Positions 9,358 to 17,861 of a DNA stretch of 64,000 nt are shown piece by piece. A program made the translations under genes and the position numbers. The notes under the pieces were generated by a model. The model saw only the letters and a list, made by a program, of their open reading frames with translations. It ran no database searches and was not told where the DNA came from. This DNA comes from Thermoanaerobaculum sp. GTDB taxonomy: Bacteria; Acidobacteriota; Thermoanaerobaculia; Multivoradales; UBA5704. How positions within the stretch are numbered: the stretch's first letter is position 1; each line of letters starts with the position of its first letter. The stretch lies in the NCBI GenBank assembly GCA_021154885.1, contig JAJKHS010000001.1, positions 1-64,000 on the forward strand, read 5' to 3'.

Positions 9358-10265
9358 TCTTGGGCGGGGGGCGGCGGCGGGACCGCCTTCAGATACGGCG
9401 CCAGCACCCCATCCCACGTCTTCGCCATCTCCCCGTACTCGGCGGGGCACTGGGCGGCGCGCTCGGGGGTCAGGGTGCCATCCTCCACCAGGTACTGGAA
9501 ATCCGTGGGGTTCTTGCCGTAGACCCAGCAGATGATGTTGGTGAAGCGCTGCGGGTCCAGGGCGTGCGCGTTCCAGAAGGCCAGCCGGGCGAGCGCTGCC
9601 TGGCTCTTGGCGTCCTTCTCGCGGGCGAGGAAGGTGGAGGCGCCGTCCAGGGCCGCCTTCTCGCCCTCCCTGCCGCTTGCGAGGAGGAGGACGGTGGCGA
9701 GCTGGTCCACCGCGTCCTCCTCGCGGCCGGCGATGGGCAGGCCGTCGAGGCGGATCAGGGCGTGCCCCGCTTCGTGGAAGAAGATGAAGAGCGTGGCCCC
9801 GGCCACGGCGGTCCCCGCCTGCTGGACGTCCTCCTCGCTGCTGGCGCCGGCCGTGAACAGGTCGGAGAGGGCGTCGACCAGCTCGTAGCAGATGGAGAGG
9901 CGGCGCTTGTCGGGCTCGTAGGGGGCGTCCGAGGCGCCGCACTCCCGCAGCGAGACCGTGACGTCGGCCGGCATCGCCAGCGTCCCGTTCAAGGCCCGGA
10001 CCGTCTCCTCCAGGAGCTGGGTCTCCTTGAAGATCTGCTGCAGACCCTGATAGTCGGGGTTCTTGGACCTCTCGTAGACGACCCTGAAGTCGCCGCGGTC
10101 GGGGATGCGGACCACGGGCGGCGGAGGTGCCGGCGGCGCGGCGACCTCGGGCGCCGCGGGCTTTGGCGTCTCCGACTGGCCCCAGGCGGCGACGGCCGTG
10201 GCCAGGACGAACAGGAGCGGCAGCCATGACAGCGCCGAGCGGCGCGCGAGGGATGCTGAATTCAA
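9291..10265 (-). CDS. DUF4344-type putative zinc metallopeptidase, secreted
   Basis: 324 aa from a TTG at 10265, chosen because a perfect GGAGGT sits 6 nt upstream; a GTG at 10286 is the alternative. Signal peptide LPLLFVLATAVAAWG is followed by a Pro-rich linker. The core carries FIFFHEAGHALIRL, an HExxH zinc motif, and a downstream AVDQLATVLLL stretch typical of DUF4344. The last ~22 residues (HHPGPLLPASPPTAGRRGSG) are encoded by the dispersed repeat at 9291-9357 and are not part of the family fold. This suggests the repeat landed in the 3' end of the gene. Divergent from the GNAT gene at 10304. Confidence 0.8.
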   Translation of the reverse strand: MNSASLARRSALSWLPLLFVLATAVAAWGQSETPKPAAPEVAAPPAPPPPVVRIPDRGDFRVVYERSKNPDYQGLQQIFKETQLLEETVRALNGTLAMPADVTVSLRECGASDAPYEPDKRRLSICYELVDALSDLFTAGASSEEDVQQAGTAVAGATLFIFFHEAGHALIRLDGLPIAGREEDAVDQLATVLLLASGREGEKAALDGASTFLAREKDAKSQAALARLAFWNAHALDPQRFTNIICWVYGKNPTDFQYLVEDGTLTPERAAQCPAEYGEMAKTWDGVLAPYLKAVPPPPPAQDPHHPGPLLPASPPTAGRRGSG

Positions 10266-10303
10266 GGTCGGACCTCCGGCCCGCACGATAGACTGAGGGA
10301 CCC

Positions 10304-10888
10304 ATGAACGTCCAGCCCGTGCGCCTCGAAGGCCCCGCCCTCGTCCTCGAACCGCTGACGCCCGGCCACGCCTCCGAGCTGTGGCCGAAGGCCGATCCGG
10401 AGATCTTCCGCCATACCCTGGACTGGCCGCGGGACGATGGGCTCGACGCCTTCGCGGAGTGGCTCTGCGATGGCCTCGCCCGTCCCGACACGCTGCTTTT
10501 CCTCATTCGGATCAAGCCGGAGCTGGAGGCCGTGGGGATGACGGGCTACCTGGAGATCCGCCCGGCCCACCGCGGCCTGGAGATCGGCCGTACCTGGATC
10601 GCGAAGTCGCACCAGGGCTCAAAGGTGAACCCGGAGAGCAAGTACCTCCTGCTGCGCCACGCCTTCGAGGAGCTGGGAGCGGCGCGCGTCCAGTTCAAGA
10701 CCGACGTCAACAACCTCCACAGCCAGCGGGCGATCGAGAAGCTGGGCGCCCGACGCGAGGGCGTGCTGCGCCGCTACCAGATGCGCTCCAACGGTCTCCT
10801 CCGCGACACGATGATGTTCAGCATCCTCGCCGAGGAGTGGCCGGCGGTGAAGGCGGGATTGGAGGGGAGGCTGGGGATGGGGAACTAG
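10304..10888 (+). CDS. GNAT acetyltransferase, RimJ/RimL type
   Basis: 194 aa; GAGGGA lies 5 nt before the ATG. The sequence follows the RimJ/RimL-like Acetyltransf_3 pattern: N-terminal LEPLTPGHASELW, central EIGRTWIAKSHQGS, VNPESKYLLLRHAFEELGAARVQ and the C-terminal NNLHSQRAIEKLGARREGVLR that shapes the acetyl-CoA site. Such enzymes acetylate protein N-termini or small amines; the substrate cannot be read. Its stop codon interlocks with that of the convergent gene at 10885. Confidence 0.88.
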   Translation: MNVQPVRLEGPALVLEPLTPGHASELWPKADPEIFRHTLDWPRDDGLDAFAEWLCDGLARPDTLLFLIRIKPELEAVGMTGYLEIRPAHRGLEIGRTWIAKSHQGSKVNPESKYLLLRHAFEELGAARVQFKTDVNNLHSQRAIEKLGARREGVLRRYQMRSNGLLRDTMMFSILAEEWPAVKAGLEGRLGMGN

Positions 10889-11673
10889 GGGGCGGTCAAG
10901 GACGGGGTCTCCACCTTGTTGGCGTGGATGACGCCCAGATCCAGCAGCCACCGCCGGACCCTGACCGGGTCGAGGCTTGCAACCGCCGCGGCCTGTTCGA
11001 AGGCGCTGCGCCAGAGGTCCAGCTCTCTCGCGGTCTCCGGGAGAGATTCGCCGGTCCACAACAGGAGATCCTGCTCCTCGCGGGAGCCGGGCTCGTACCG
11101 GGCGAGGGCGCGAGCGACGGTGCGAGGGTGACGGCTGCGGTCGTCGCTGGCCCGCAGAAAGGGAATTACCCAGGGCAGGAGATCGTCGCGAAAGACGAGA
11201 CGGTTGACCAGATCCTGAGGTAGAGAAAGCGAGATGGCCCAGGCAGATGCCAGCACCATTCGCAACAGCTCGACGTTTGCGCTCGAGCCGCTCTCCAGGA
11301 GTTCGACCAGGTTGAGCAGCACGGGCCCCACCTTGAGTTGGAGCTCCCGGGGCCGCTCGGCCATCTCGCCCCCCCTCAGGAGCACCCGCAATCCCCGGCC
11401 GAGGTCTGCGGCACTGACCTTGGGCTGCTTCAGGAATTCGGCGATCTCTTCGCTGGCGAGCTGGCGAATCCGGGCCGCCTGCCCTGCGTCCAGACCGAGG
11501 ACGTGAGGCCGGCATGCCTGATCGACGAGGCTCGCCAGCTCCATCCAGAGGGGAAATTCCTCTCGGCCGGAGGGGCGTTCGTCCGGCAGCAGGCGGTCTT
11601 CGAGGCGAGCCCGGATCCACGCTCGCAGGCGGGCGTCGGTCCAGGCTTCGAAATCGTCGTGCGTGCTCGCCAT
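10885..11673 (-). CDS. Unrecognised alpha-helical protein
   Basis: 262 aa, soluble, no signal peptide or membrane segment. It is rich in Leu, Arg and Glu with long predicted helices and no motif I can place. The ATG at 11673 has a weak ribosome site. Its TAG and the TAG of the convergent GNAT gene share the palindrome CTAG, so the genes overlap by 3 nt. It lies just downstream of, and in the same direction as, the TIR/TPR pair (108-nt gap), so it could belong to that transcript. Function unknown. Confidence 0.6.
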   Translation of the reverse strand: MASTHDDFEAWTDARLRAWIRARLEDRLLPDERPSGREEFPLWMELASLVDQACRPHVLGLDAGQAARIRQLASEEIAEFLKQPKVSAADLGRGLRVLLRGGEMAERPRELQLKVGPVLLNLVELLESGSSANVELLRMVLASAWAISLSLPQDLVNRLVFRDDLLPWVIPFLRASDDRSRHPRTVARALARYEPGSREEQDLLLWTGESLPETARELDLWRSAFEQAAAVASLDPVRVRRWLLDLGVIHANKVETPSLTAP

Positions 11674-11781
11674 GACCGGCCTATTATGTCACGTCTCCAC
11701 GCGACCGATGGGCAGCGGATCCATCAGCGGAGCCGACCCACGGACCACGTAGTTTTTGCAGCCCGCCTCCGGTTAGGCGCG

Positions 11782-13599
11782 TCATTCCTGTGAACGGGCC
11801 AGCATTTCGATTGTCGCGTCGACCTCAGCGTCGGATTTGCCCATCTCCTTGAGGAACTCCGTGTAGTTCTTTAGTACCGCTGCCAAGTTTGGGTGCTCGT
11901 GCCCAGTGCGGTGCCTGAACTCTAGAAGGTTGGCGAGAGCTCGTCGCATGAGCGGCTCAGCCTCGGTGGGGCGGTTCGTGTTCTTGAGCAGCAGGGCCAG
12001 ATTGTTGAGGTCTCGGGCTAAGTTGGGATGTTCCGGTCCGTAACTCTTTTCATCGATCGCGAGTGCCCTGCGAATCAGCGACTCGGCCTCGACTGGGTTC
12101 GTGTGCTTGACCAACAAGTACAAATTGTTGAGGTCTCGGGCGACGTTGGGGTCTTCCGGCCCGAGATTCGCCTCGTCGATCGCGAGAGCCCGACGCACCA
12201 CAGGCTCGGCCTCTGCGAGGCGGTTTGTGGCCAGGAGTAGCTGGAACAGGCCGTTGAGGGCTGTCGCGACTACGGGATGGTTTGGCCCGAGGCTCTTCTC
12301 AAAGATAGCGAGCGCCCGGCGTATTAGCGGTTCGGCCTCTGTGAGGCGGTTCGTAGCTCGGAGAAGACCGGCCAGGTTATTGAGGGACATCGCGACGTTA
12401 GGGTGCTCTGGCCCGAGGCTCTTTTCAATGATCGCGAGCGCCCGGCGCATCAGTGGCTCGGCCTCCTTGAGGCGATTCGTGAGCTTAAGCAGCAGGGCCA
12501 GGTTGTTGAGGTCGGTCGCGACGCTGGGGTGTTCCGGCCCATAACTGTTCTCGTCAATGTCGAGCGCTTGGCGCATTAACCGCTCGGCCTCGGTGGAGCG
12601 GTTCGTGGCCTGAAGCAGCAGTGCCAGATCGTTGAGGGCGTCTGCCACGTTAGGGTGTTTCGGCCCGAAGTTCTTCTCGGCGATGGCGAGTGCTCGGCGC
12701 ATCAGCAACTCGGCTTCGGCGGGACGGTTGGTAGCTTGAAGCAACTCAGCTAGGTTGTTGAGGTCGGTCGCAACTTCGGAGCGTTCCGGCCCGTAACTGT
12801 TCTCGTCAATGTCGAGCGCCTGACGCAATAGCCGCTCGGCCTCGGTCCACTCGGCTAACTCACGGAGCGAGTTACCGAGCCAGCTCAGCAGAACCGCGGA
12901 TTCGCCGTGCAAAGAGAGAGCCTTGCGGAAAGAGCTAACCGCTGCTCGGTACTTCCCTTGCTGGTACTGAGCAACCCCTAGATAACGCAACGTCTCGACG
13001 AAGTCTTGTTCTTTCTTTTCGGCTACCCCGTTCAAGAGTTCTTCGGCCTGGAGATAGTGACCCTCTAGGTAAGCCACGATGCCTCGGTCCTTGGGATCTT
13101 GGGTCTCAGCGAACGAGCGGACTGCGGATTCCACTTGTTCTGCGCTGAGGCCGTGGCGCGCCGCAGCACTAATGAGGGCTTGCCTTCGATCCTCCACGGT
13201 AGCCTCGCCTGATCGAGCGGCCTTTGTTCTCCGCGCGTCTCGCGCCTCCGCTGCTACTTGGCGGAAGACGCTACGCTGCATGAGCACCACTTCTGCAGAG
13301 CTTGCTCCGTTTGGAATGTTGACCTGGCTATTGACGAGAAACCATTCTTCGGACCGCTTGGAGCTGGGTAGTAAAAGAAGCTTAATCGGCTGGCCCGGCT
13401 GATGCTCGGTCGGCAGGTCCAACTCGGTGGCTCCAGCCTGGTTGGTCGCTTTGGATTCGATCCCTTCGAAAGCGAAGCGGACGCCGGGGAGCGGGTGATC
13501 TTCGTGATCGCGAGCTATCAGGAGAATCCGCGTCCCGCCGGCCGCTGCAAGCGTCGCAGCCGTTAGAAGTAAGCCAAGGGCGTAGAAAGTTCGTCTCAT
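11782..13599 (-). CDS. Secreted kinesin-light-chain-type TPR protein, partner of the TIR gene
   Basis: 605 aa. The ATG at 13599 follows GGAGAAGAG and overlaps the TGA of the upstream TIR gene (ATGA), so translation is coupled. Signal peptide MRRTFYALGLLLTAATLAAAGG. Residues of about 22-110 form a beta-sandwich resembling carboxypeptidase-regulatory domains (LPGVRFAFEGIESKATNQAG), as in the TIR partner. After a helical linker and two degenerate TPRs come about eight 42-residue TPRs of the type RRALAIDEKSYGPEHPNLA..LNNLALLL..TNR. These repeats bind peptides or proteins. By eye the gene is less GC-rich than its neighbours. Likely a periplasmic sensor or scaffold for the TIR protein (inference). 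Confidence 0.8.
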   Translation of the reverse strand: MRRTFYALGLLLTAATLAAAGGTRILLIARDHEDHPLPGVRFAFEGIESKATNQAGATELDLPTEHQPGQPIKLLLLPSSKRSEEWFLVNSQVNIPNGASSAEVVLMQRSVFRQVAAEARDARRTKAARSGEATVEDRRQALISAAARHGLSAEQVESAVRSFAETQDPKDRGIVAYLEGHYLQAEELLNGVAEKKEQDFVETLRYLGVAQYQQGKYRAAVSSFRKALSLHGESAVLLSWLGNSLRELAEWTEAERLLRQALDIDENSYGPERSEVATDLNNLAELLQATNRPAEAELLMRRALAIAEKNFGPKHPNVADALNDLALLLQATNRSTEAERLMRQALDIDENSYGPEHPSVATDLNNLALLLKLTNRLKEAEPLMRRALAIIEKSLGPEHPNVAMSLNNLAGLLRATNRLTEAEPLIRRALAIFEKSLGPNHPVVATALNGLFQLLLATNRLAEAEPVVRRALAIDEANLGPEDPNVARDLNNLYLLVKHTNPVEAESLIRRALAIDEKSYGPEHPNLARDLNNLALLLKNTNRPTEAEPLMRRALANLLEFRHRTGHEHPNLAAVLKNYTEFLKEMGKSDAEVDATIEMLARSQE

Positions 13600-14693
13600 C
13601 TCTTCTCCAGGACGATCGAGCAACTATCGCTACCTGCGTAGCAGAAAGTATCCTTCGGAGCCGAGCCCGAGTGCTCAGCCCGTAATCCAACTCGCTTACC
13701 CTGCGGCACCGATAGCGTGAGCTCGAAGCGGCCCTCCGCGTCCGTGGTCGCTTCCATCGGCGCGCCGTCTTGCTGCGTAACTCGGACTCCCGCTAAGGCT
13801 CGGTTGTTTTCGTCAACCACTTGGCCCCGAAGCCGGGTCTCCGGCGCCTTCAGGTGGATCTCGACCTGTGGATTCGGCTCCTCACCCAGGTATAGATTCA
13901 TACGATTCCCTCTCCATTCCTTGTGCTCTGCCCACAGCGAGACTTGGCCGTCGGCCGGGACCTTTGCCGCGGGGACCTGGATCTCCCACCATCCGTCCGG
14001 GAGTAGGTGCGGCTCGTTGCCAGCCGAAGTGCGAACCGTGGACCCGCGGACTGGCTGGCCTTGCGGGTCCAGAACCTGGACGCGGACGGAGTAAAGCGCC
14101 GGCTTCGGAGGCGGTAAGGGAGATGCTGGCGAACGCGGCCAGAGCCATGCAGCAAGTGTCAGGACCACTCCCAGGAGGGATAGCCCGATGCCCCAACTCC
14201 ACCGAGCCCTTGTGGCCTTCAGGGTGTGGGGGAGGGCCGGGTGCCCGCTTGGCGCGGCGGCAACTATTCCTATCTCCTCAGGCTTCTTGCCAGTGATGCC
14301 CCAGACGAGTCGAGCGAGGCCGTCCTCGGTCAGTCCTTGCCGCAGGTCCACCCAGGTGAAGGCTTCCAGGAAGAAGGTGAGCTGTGGGGAGTCCGGGCAG
14401 CCAGGAAGCAAGACGGGGATCACCGGGACCTCCTCCCTCCTCGATCGCGCGATGAAGGCCCGCATCTCCGACTCCTGCCAGGCGCCCAGACCGCCCTCTC
14501 CTACGAACACCGCTACAGCTCGCGACTTCCGAACCGCCTCCTCGAGCCCTTCCTGCCAGGGGAAGCCCGGCCGTTGCTCCCACGTGTCGAGCCAGACGCG
14601 CAACCCTTGGCCTCGAAGCCGCGCGCCGATCTCCTCCACCAGTTGCTTTTCCCGGCGTGTGTGGCTCAAGAAGACGTCGAACTCGGCTGGCAT
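13596..14693 (-). CDS. Membrane-anchored TIR-domain protein with beta-sandwich ectodomain
   Basis: 365 aa, ATG at 14693 with AGAGG upstream; longer in-frame starts read into non-conserved sequence. Residues ~1-135 are a TIR domain: FDVFLSHTRREKQLVEEIG, VWLDTWEQRPGFPWQEGLEEAV, then AVFVGEGGLGAWQESEM, whose W-x-x-x-E glutamate matches the catalytic position of NAD-cleaving TIRs. A single membrane helix follows (~residue 166-187, GIGLSLLGVVLTLAAWLWP), then two beta-sandwich domains of carboxypeptidase-regulatory type (LYSVRVQVLDPQGQPVRG; LRGQVVDENNRALAGVRVTQ). Predicted topology is cytosolic TIR with a periplasmic sensor. It is translationally coupled to the TPR gene. NADase activity and a defence role are inferences. 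Confidence 0.82.
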   Translation of the reverse strand: MPAEFDVFLSHTRREKQLVEEIGARLRGQGLRVWLDTWEQRPGFPWQEGLEEAVRKSRAVAVFVGEGGLGAWQESEMRAFIARSRREEVPVIPVLLPGCPDSPQLTFFLEAFTWVDLRQGLTEDGLARLVWGITGKKPEEIGIVAAAPSGHPALPHTLKATRARWSWGIGLSLLGVVLTLAAWLWPRSPASPLPPPKPALYSVRVQVLDPQGQPVRGSTVRTSAGNEPHLLPDGWWEIQVPAAKVPADGQVSLWAEHKEWRGNRMNLYLGEEPNPQVEIHLKAPETRLRGQVVDENNRALAGVRVTQQDGAPMEATTDAEGRFELTLSVPQGKRVGLRAEHSGSAPKDTFCYAGSDSCSIVLEKR

Positions 14694-14848
14694 TCGCTGG
14701 CCTCTCGTGGTGTCTCGGGGTTGATCCGTCAATTCTACATCCACCGAGAGATGCAAAGCCGGGCATTAAGGCCCTGCCCTTGGGCAGCCGGGTCGCCCGG
14801 TCCGGGTCGTGGTAGAGGGGATCGGTGTCGCCGCTCCGGAGACGGTCC

Positions 14849-14893
14849 GGCGTCCCGCCGTTGAAAAGCGGAGTTAGTGGCCGGCGGGACGCC
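14849..14893. repeat. Inverted repeat upstream of the KdpD-like kinase
   Basis: 12-bp arms (GGCGTCCCGCCG and CGGCGGGACGCC) are separated by 21 nt. A similar CCGGCGTCCCGCCGG string occurs near 4848. It is the only structure I see in the 302-nt gap 14694-14995 and is probably another dispersed intergenic repeat. Confidence 0.5.
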
Positions 14894-14995
14894 AGCGGTC
14901 CCAGGGGAGTGTGACGCCCGACACAGGTGGCAGGTCTCAGCGGTGCCGCCGCCCCGGAAGGTCGGGACTTGGGGGCGAAGGGATAGACTTGCGTT

Positions 14996-16459
14996 ATGGC
15001 TGCCAACGCGAAGGGGCTGGCGTGGATTGCGCTCCCGGTCGCCGCGGCGCTGGTCACCCTCCTGGCGCGATTCGCGGGCGCCAACGCCACCACGGCCGGC
15101 TTTGCCTACCTGCTGCTGGTTCTGGGTCTCGCCACCTGGGGCGGCTGGGCAGTGGGGGCCGCCGCCTCGCTGGTGGCCATGGCCTGCTTCAATTTTTTCT
15201 TCCTCCCGCCTTATGGCACGCTGACGATTCAGGACCCGTCGAACTGGGTGGCGCTCATCACCTTCCTCGTCGCCTCGACCGTGGCCAGCCGGCTGGTGGC
15301 CACGGCCCGGCGGCGGGCGGAGGAGGCCCAGAGCCGGCGGCGGGAGGTGGAGATCCTCTACGACCTCTGCTTCGGCCTGTTCGCGGCCAGCCAGCGGCCT
15401 GGCATCCTGGGTGAGGCCGCGGCGCGGACGCTTCAGGCCATCGGTGCCGAATCCGGCGGACTCTACCTCGCGGGTGAGGAGGCACCGGTGACCACCCTCG
15501 GCGGCGATTCAGAGGTCGACAGGAACCTCTTGCAGAGGGCGCTGGAGACGCGGGAGATCGCCGAGGCCGGCGGCACGGCGTACCTCCCCCTTCATGTCGG
15601 CGGCACGGTCAACGGCGTCCTGGTGGCGCGGGGGAGGCTCGCGCCACGGACGGTGCTGGAGTCCGCCGGCCGCCTCCTCGCCCTGGCCATCGAGCGCGAG
15701 CGCCTGCTCGGCGAGGCGGCCCACCTGGAGGCGGTGCGGGAGAGCGACACCCTGAAGACGTCGCTGCTGCGGGCCGTCTCCCACGACCTGCGCACGCCGC
15801 TCACGGCCATGCGGCTGGAGATCGAGAGCCTCGAAGGGCGGCTCGCCAATCAGCCGGACGCCCTCGCCAGTCTGGGCGGGCTGTCGCTGGAGCAGGAGCG
15901 CCTCTCGCGCCGCATTGACAATCTGCTGTCCCTGGCGCGGCTGGAGGCCGGAGTGGCCCGTCCTCGTCCCGAGCCGGTGCCGCCCTCTTCCCTGTTCCGC
16001 GCCGCCCGCGAGAATCTGTCGCTGATCCTCGCCGGCCGCCCGGTCGAGGTTCGGGTCGAGCGGAGCTGCCCGGACACCTGGGCCGATCCCTCGCTGGCGC
16101 TGGAGACGCTGGTCAACCTGCTGGAGAACGCGGCGCGGGCGGCACCTCCCGAACGACCGCTGGAGCTCGCCGCCGGCCGCGATCCGGAGGACCGGGAGCG
16201 AATCCGGCTGGAGGTTCTGGATCGCGGGCCCGGGCTCCCGCCCGGGGTGAAGCGCATGCTTCAAGGGACGCGCGACCTGCGGCGGAACGCGGACGCCGCC
16301 GCGGGCGACAGCGCCTCGGGAGGTCTCGGCCTCCAGATCGCCCGCGGCCTGGCCGAGGCCAACGGCGGCTCCCTGGCGCTCCTCGACCGGCCCGGAGGCG
16401 GTACCATCGCCAGGCTGATCCTGCCGGCGGCGCCGGAGCCGGAGGAGGTGGAGGGTTGA
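14996..16459 (+). CDS. KdpD-like sensor histidine kinase lacking the N-terminal KdpD/USP domains
   Basis: 487 aa. Four hydrophobic segments in the first ~105 residues, including FNFFFLPPYGTLTIQDPSNW, match the DUF4118 membrane module of KdpD. A GAF-like region (~115-240), HisKA with H-box RAVSHDLRTPLTAMR, and a HATPase_c domain (N-box VNLLENAARA, DRGPGLPP, GGLGLQIARGLAEANGG) follow. This is the C-terminal two-thirds of KdpD; the missing cytosolic KdpD and USP domains occur in the separate protein at 25632-27566. It very likely phosphorylates the KdpE-like regulator encoded 700 nt downstream. A TA-like pair separates kinase and regulator. Confidence 0.85.
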   Translation: MAANAKGLAWIALPVAAALVTLLARFAGANATTAGFAYLLLVLGLATWGGWAVGAAASLVAMACFNFFFLPPYGTLTIQDPSNWVALITFLVASTVASRLVATARRRAEEAQSRRREVEILYDLCFGLFAASQRPGILGEAAARTLQAIGAESGGLYLAGEEAPVTTLGGDSEVDRNLLQRALETREIAEAGGTAYLPLHVGGTVNGVLVARGRLAPRTVLESAGRLLALAIERERLLGEAAHLEAVRESDTLKTSLLRAVSHDLRTPLTAMRLEIESLEGRLANQPDALASLGGLSLEQERLSRRIDNLLSLARLEAGVARPRPEPVPPSSLFRAARENLSLILAGRPVEVRVERSCPDTWADPSLALETLVNLLENAARAAPPERPLELAAGRDPEDRERIRLEVLDRGPGLPPGVKRMLQGTRDLRRNADAAAGDSASGGLGLQIARGLAEANGGSLALLDRPGGGTIARLILPAAPEPEEVEG

Positions 16460-16509
16460 AGTGCGGTACTATTGAGCACTGAGGCGGATAGTGCCGGCAG
16501 GAGGTCGCC

Positions 16510-16935
16510 ATGGAACTAGCTGAAAAGGATTGGCGCGATTTGCGAGCCCGAGTGGCCAGGATGGAAGAGGCGGCGGTCCTCAGCGTCGTGAATCTCCACA
16601 TCGAGACCTTTGCGCCGGAACCCTACAGGCTCTTGAAGCCCATCCCTGTCGTCGTGCAGCAGTATTCCGAAGATTTTCGAGCTTCGTTCATGGATGCCGG
16701 CATCAATACATCAGGAGATACCCAACAAGAAGCTTACATGAACGTCAAGGAGTTGATCCTCGACGTCTTCGACAGCCTTCGTGCTCTGCCTGGTTCCAGG
16801 CTGGGCCCCAAACCGGCCAGGCAACTTGCTGTGCTGAGGGAATTTCTCGATGCCGCAGAAGATCACGAAAGAGCATGCCGACAAGATCGTGAAAAAGCTG
16901 AAGGCCAAGGTGATAAAGTCGCGCAAGGCTCATGA
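16510..16935 (+). CDS. Small HicB-like protein, first gene of a TA-like pair
   Basis: 141 aa; AGGAGGT lies 5 nt before the ATG. The central part (IPVVVQQYSEDFRASFMDAG, then GDTQQEAYMNVKELILDVF) resembles the HicB-like fold, in which a short beta strand with a GDT..EA..N.K.LI helix is typical of antitoxins. The last ~30 residues overlap the next gene in another frame and look uninformative. It is inserted between a kinase and its likely regulator. A TA role is inferred from resemblance and arrangement. Confidence 0.6.
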   Translation: MELAEKDWRDLRARVARMEEAAVLSVVNLHIETFAPEPYRLLKPIPVVVQQYSEDFRASFMDAGINTSGDTQQEAYMNVKELILDVFDSLRALPGSRLGPKPARQLAVLREFLDAAEDHERACRQDREKAEGQGDKVAQGS

Positions 16936-17143
16936 TCTCGCGCAAGTATTTTACGACGACATGCTCGTGGTTGAGTTTGGTCTACGCAGGAGCTCCAGCA
17001 AGGATACCGGTCATGGGCACCTGCCGGATGACCTGCAACTGACCCATCGGCAGACCCTTGATCTGGCTTATTGCCCTCTGAGCTATGCGGAGTGGGTGGC
17101 GATCATGAAGGAAAAGCGTCTTATTATCGAAGAGGAAGTCTGA
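16850..17143 (+). CDS. Small HicA-like/toxin-like protein, second gene of the pair
   Basis: 97 aa. The ATG follows TGAGGGA and lies inside the upstream gene (86-nt overlap, different frame). It reads ITKEHADKIVKKLKAKV, KAHDLAQVFYDDMLVVEFGL, a Ser/Lys/Asp/His-rich stretch and TLDLAYCPLSYAEWVAIMKEK. I recall similar small proteins paired with HicB-like partners in many bacteria, but no catalytic residue can be named. The following kdpE gene starts 15 nt after this stop, so all three may share a transcript. Confidence 0.6.
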   Translation: MPQKITKEHADKIVKKLKAKVIKSRKAHDLAQVFYDDMLVVEFGLRRSSSKDTGHGHLPDDLQLTHRQTLDLAYCPLSYAEWVAIMKEKRLIIEEEV

Positions 17144-17158
17144 TTCGCGGGTGGAAGC

Positions 17159-17857
17159 GTGACCCGGGGAACTCCCCTGATTCTGGTGGTGGACGACGAT
17201 TCGTCGATCCGCCAGACCCTGAGCCGCGAGCTGGCCGCCGCCGGCTATGACACGGTCGCCGCCGCCGATGGTCTCGAAGGCAAGGCGCGGTTCGAGGAGA
17301 GCCGGCCCGACCTCGTGATCACCGACCTTGCCATGCCGCGGGCGGACGGCTTGGCGGTGATCACCGCCGTGCGCCGGATCGATCGCACGCCGGTGATCGT
17401 CCTCTCGGTGCGCGGCGAGGAGGAGGACAAGGTCCGCGCCCTCGACCGCGGGGCGGATGACTACGTCACCAAGCCCTTTTCCCTGCGCGAGCTGCTGGCC
17501 CGCGTCCGCACCCAGATCCGGCGCGCCGAGGCCGGACCCGCCGTGGAGGTGCTCCGCTTCCCCGGGTTGGAGATCGACCGCGCCCGCCGCACCGTCGTCC
17601 GCGACGGCCAGGATGTGCGCCTCACCCCCACCGAGCTCGCCATCCTCGAACTGCTGGCCGGGCACGCCGGCCGGCCCGTGACCCTGCGCCAGATCATCGC
17701 CAAAGTCTGGAAAGGCGCTCCGGCCACCACGGTCGACACCGTTCGTGTCCACGTCGGATCGTTGCGCCGCAAATTGGAGCCTGATCCGGCCAATCCGCGT
17801 TATATCGGCACGGAGCCCTGGGTGGGATATAGGTTTCTGGCAGAATTGGTGGAGTGA
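17159..17857 (+). CDS. kdpE: KdpE-like response regulator (OmpR/PhoB family)
   Basis: 232 aa from a GTG at 17159. The receiver domain (VVDDDSSIRQTL, phosphoacceptor Asp in LVITDLAMP, conserved Lys in DDYVTKPFSLRELLARV) is followed by a winged-helix DNA-binding domain (LTPTELAILELLAGHAGRPVT, VRVHVGSLRRKLEPDP, WVGYRF). KdpE binds directly repeated sites at the kdp promoter. It lies between the KdpD-like kinase and the KinB-like kinase; the 11-bp direct repeats at 18216 and 20158 are plausible targets. Confidence 0.88.
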   Translation: MTRGTPLILVVDDDSSIRQTLSRELAAAGYDTVAAADGLEGKARFEESRPDLVITDLAMPRADGLAVITAVRRIDRTPVIVLSVRGEEEDKVRALDRGADDYVTKPFSLRELLARVRTQIRRAEAGPAVEVLRFPGLEIDRARRTVVRDGQDVRLTPTELAILELLAGHAGRPVTLRQIIAKVWKGAPATTVDTVRVHVGSLRRKLEPDPANPRYIGTEPWVGYRFLAELVE

Positions 17858-17861
17858 CGCC

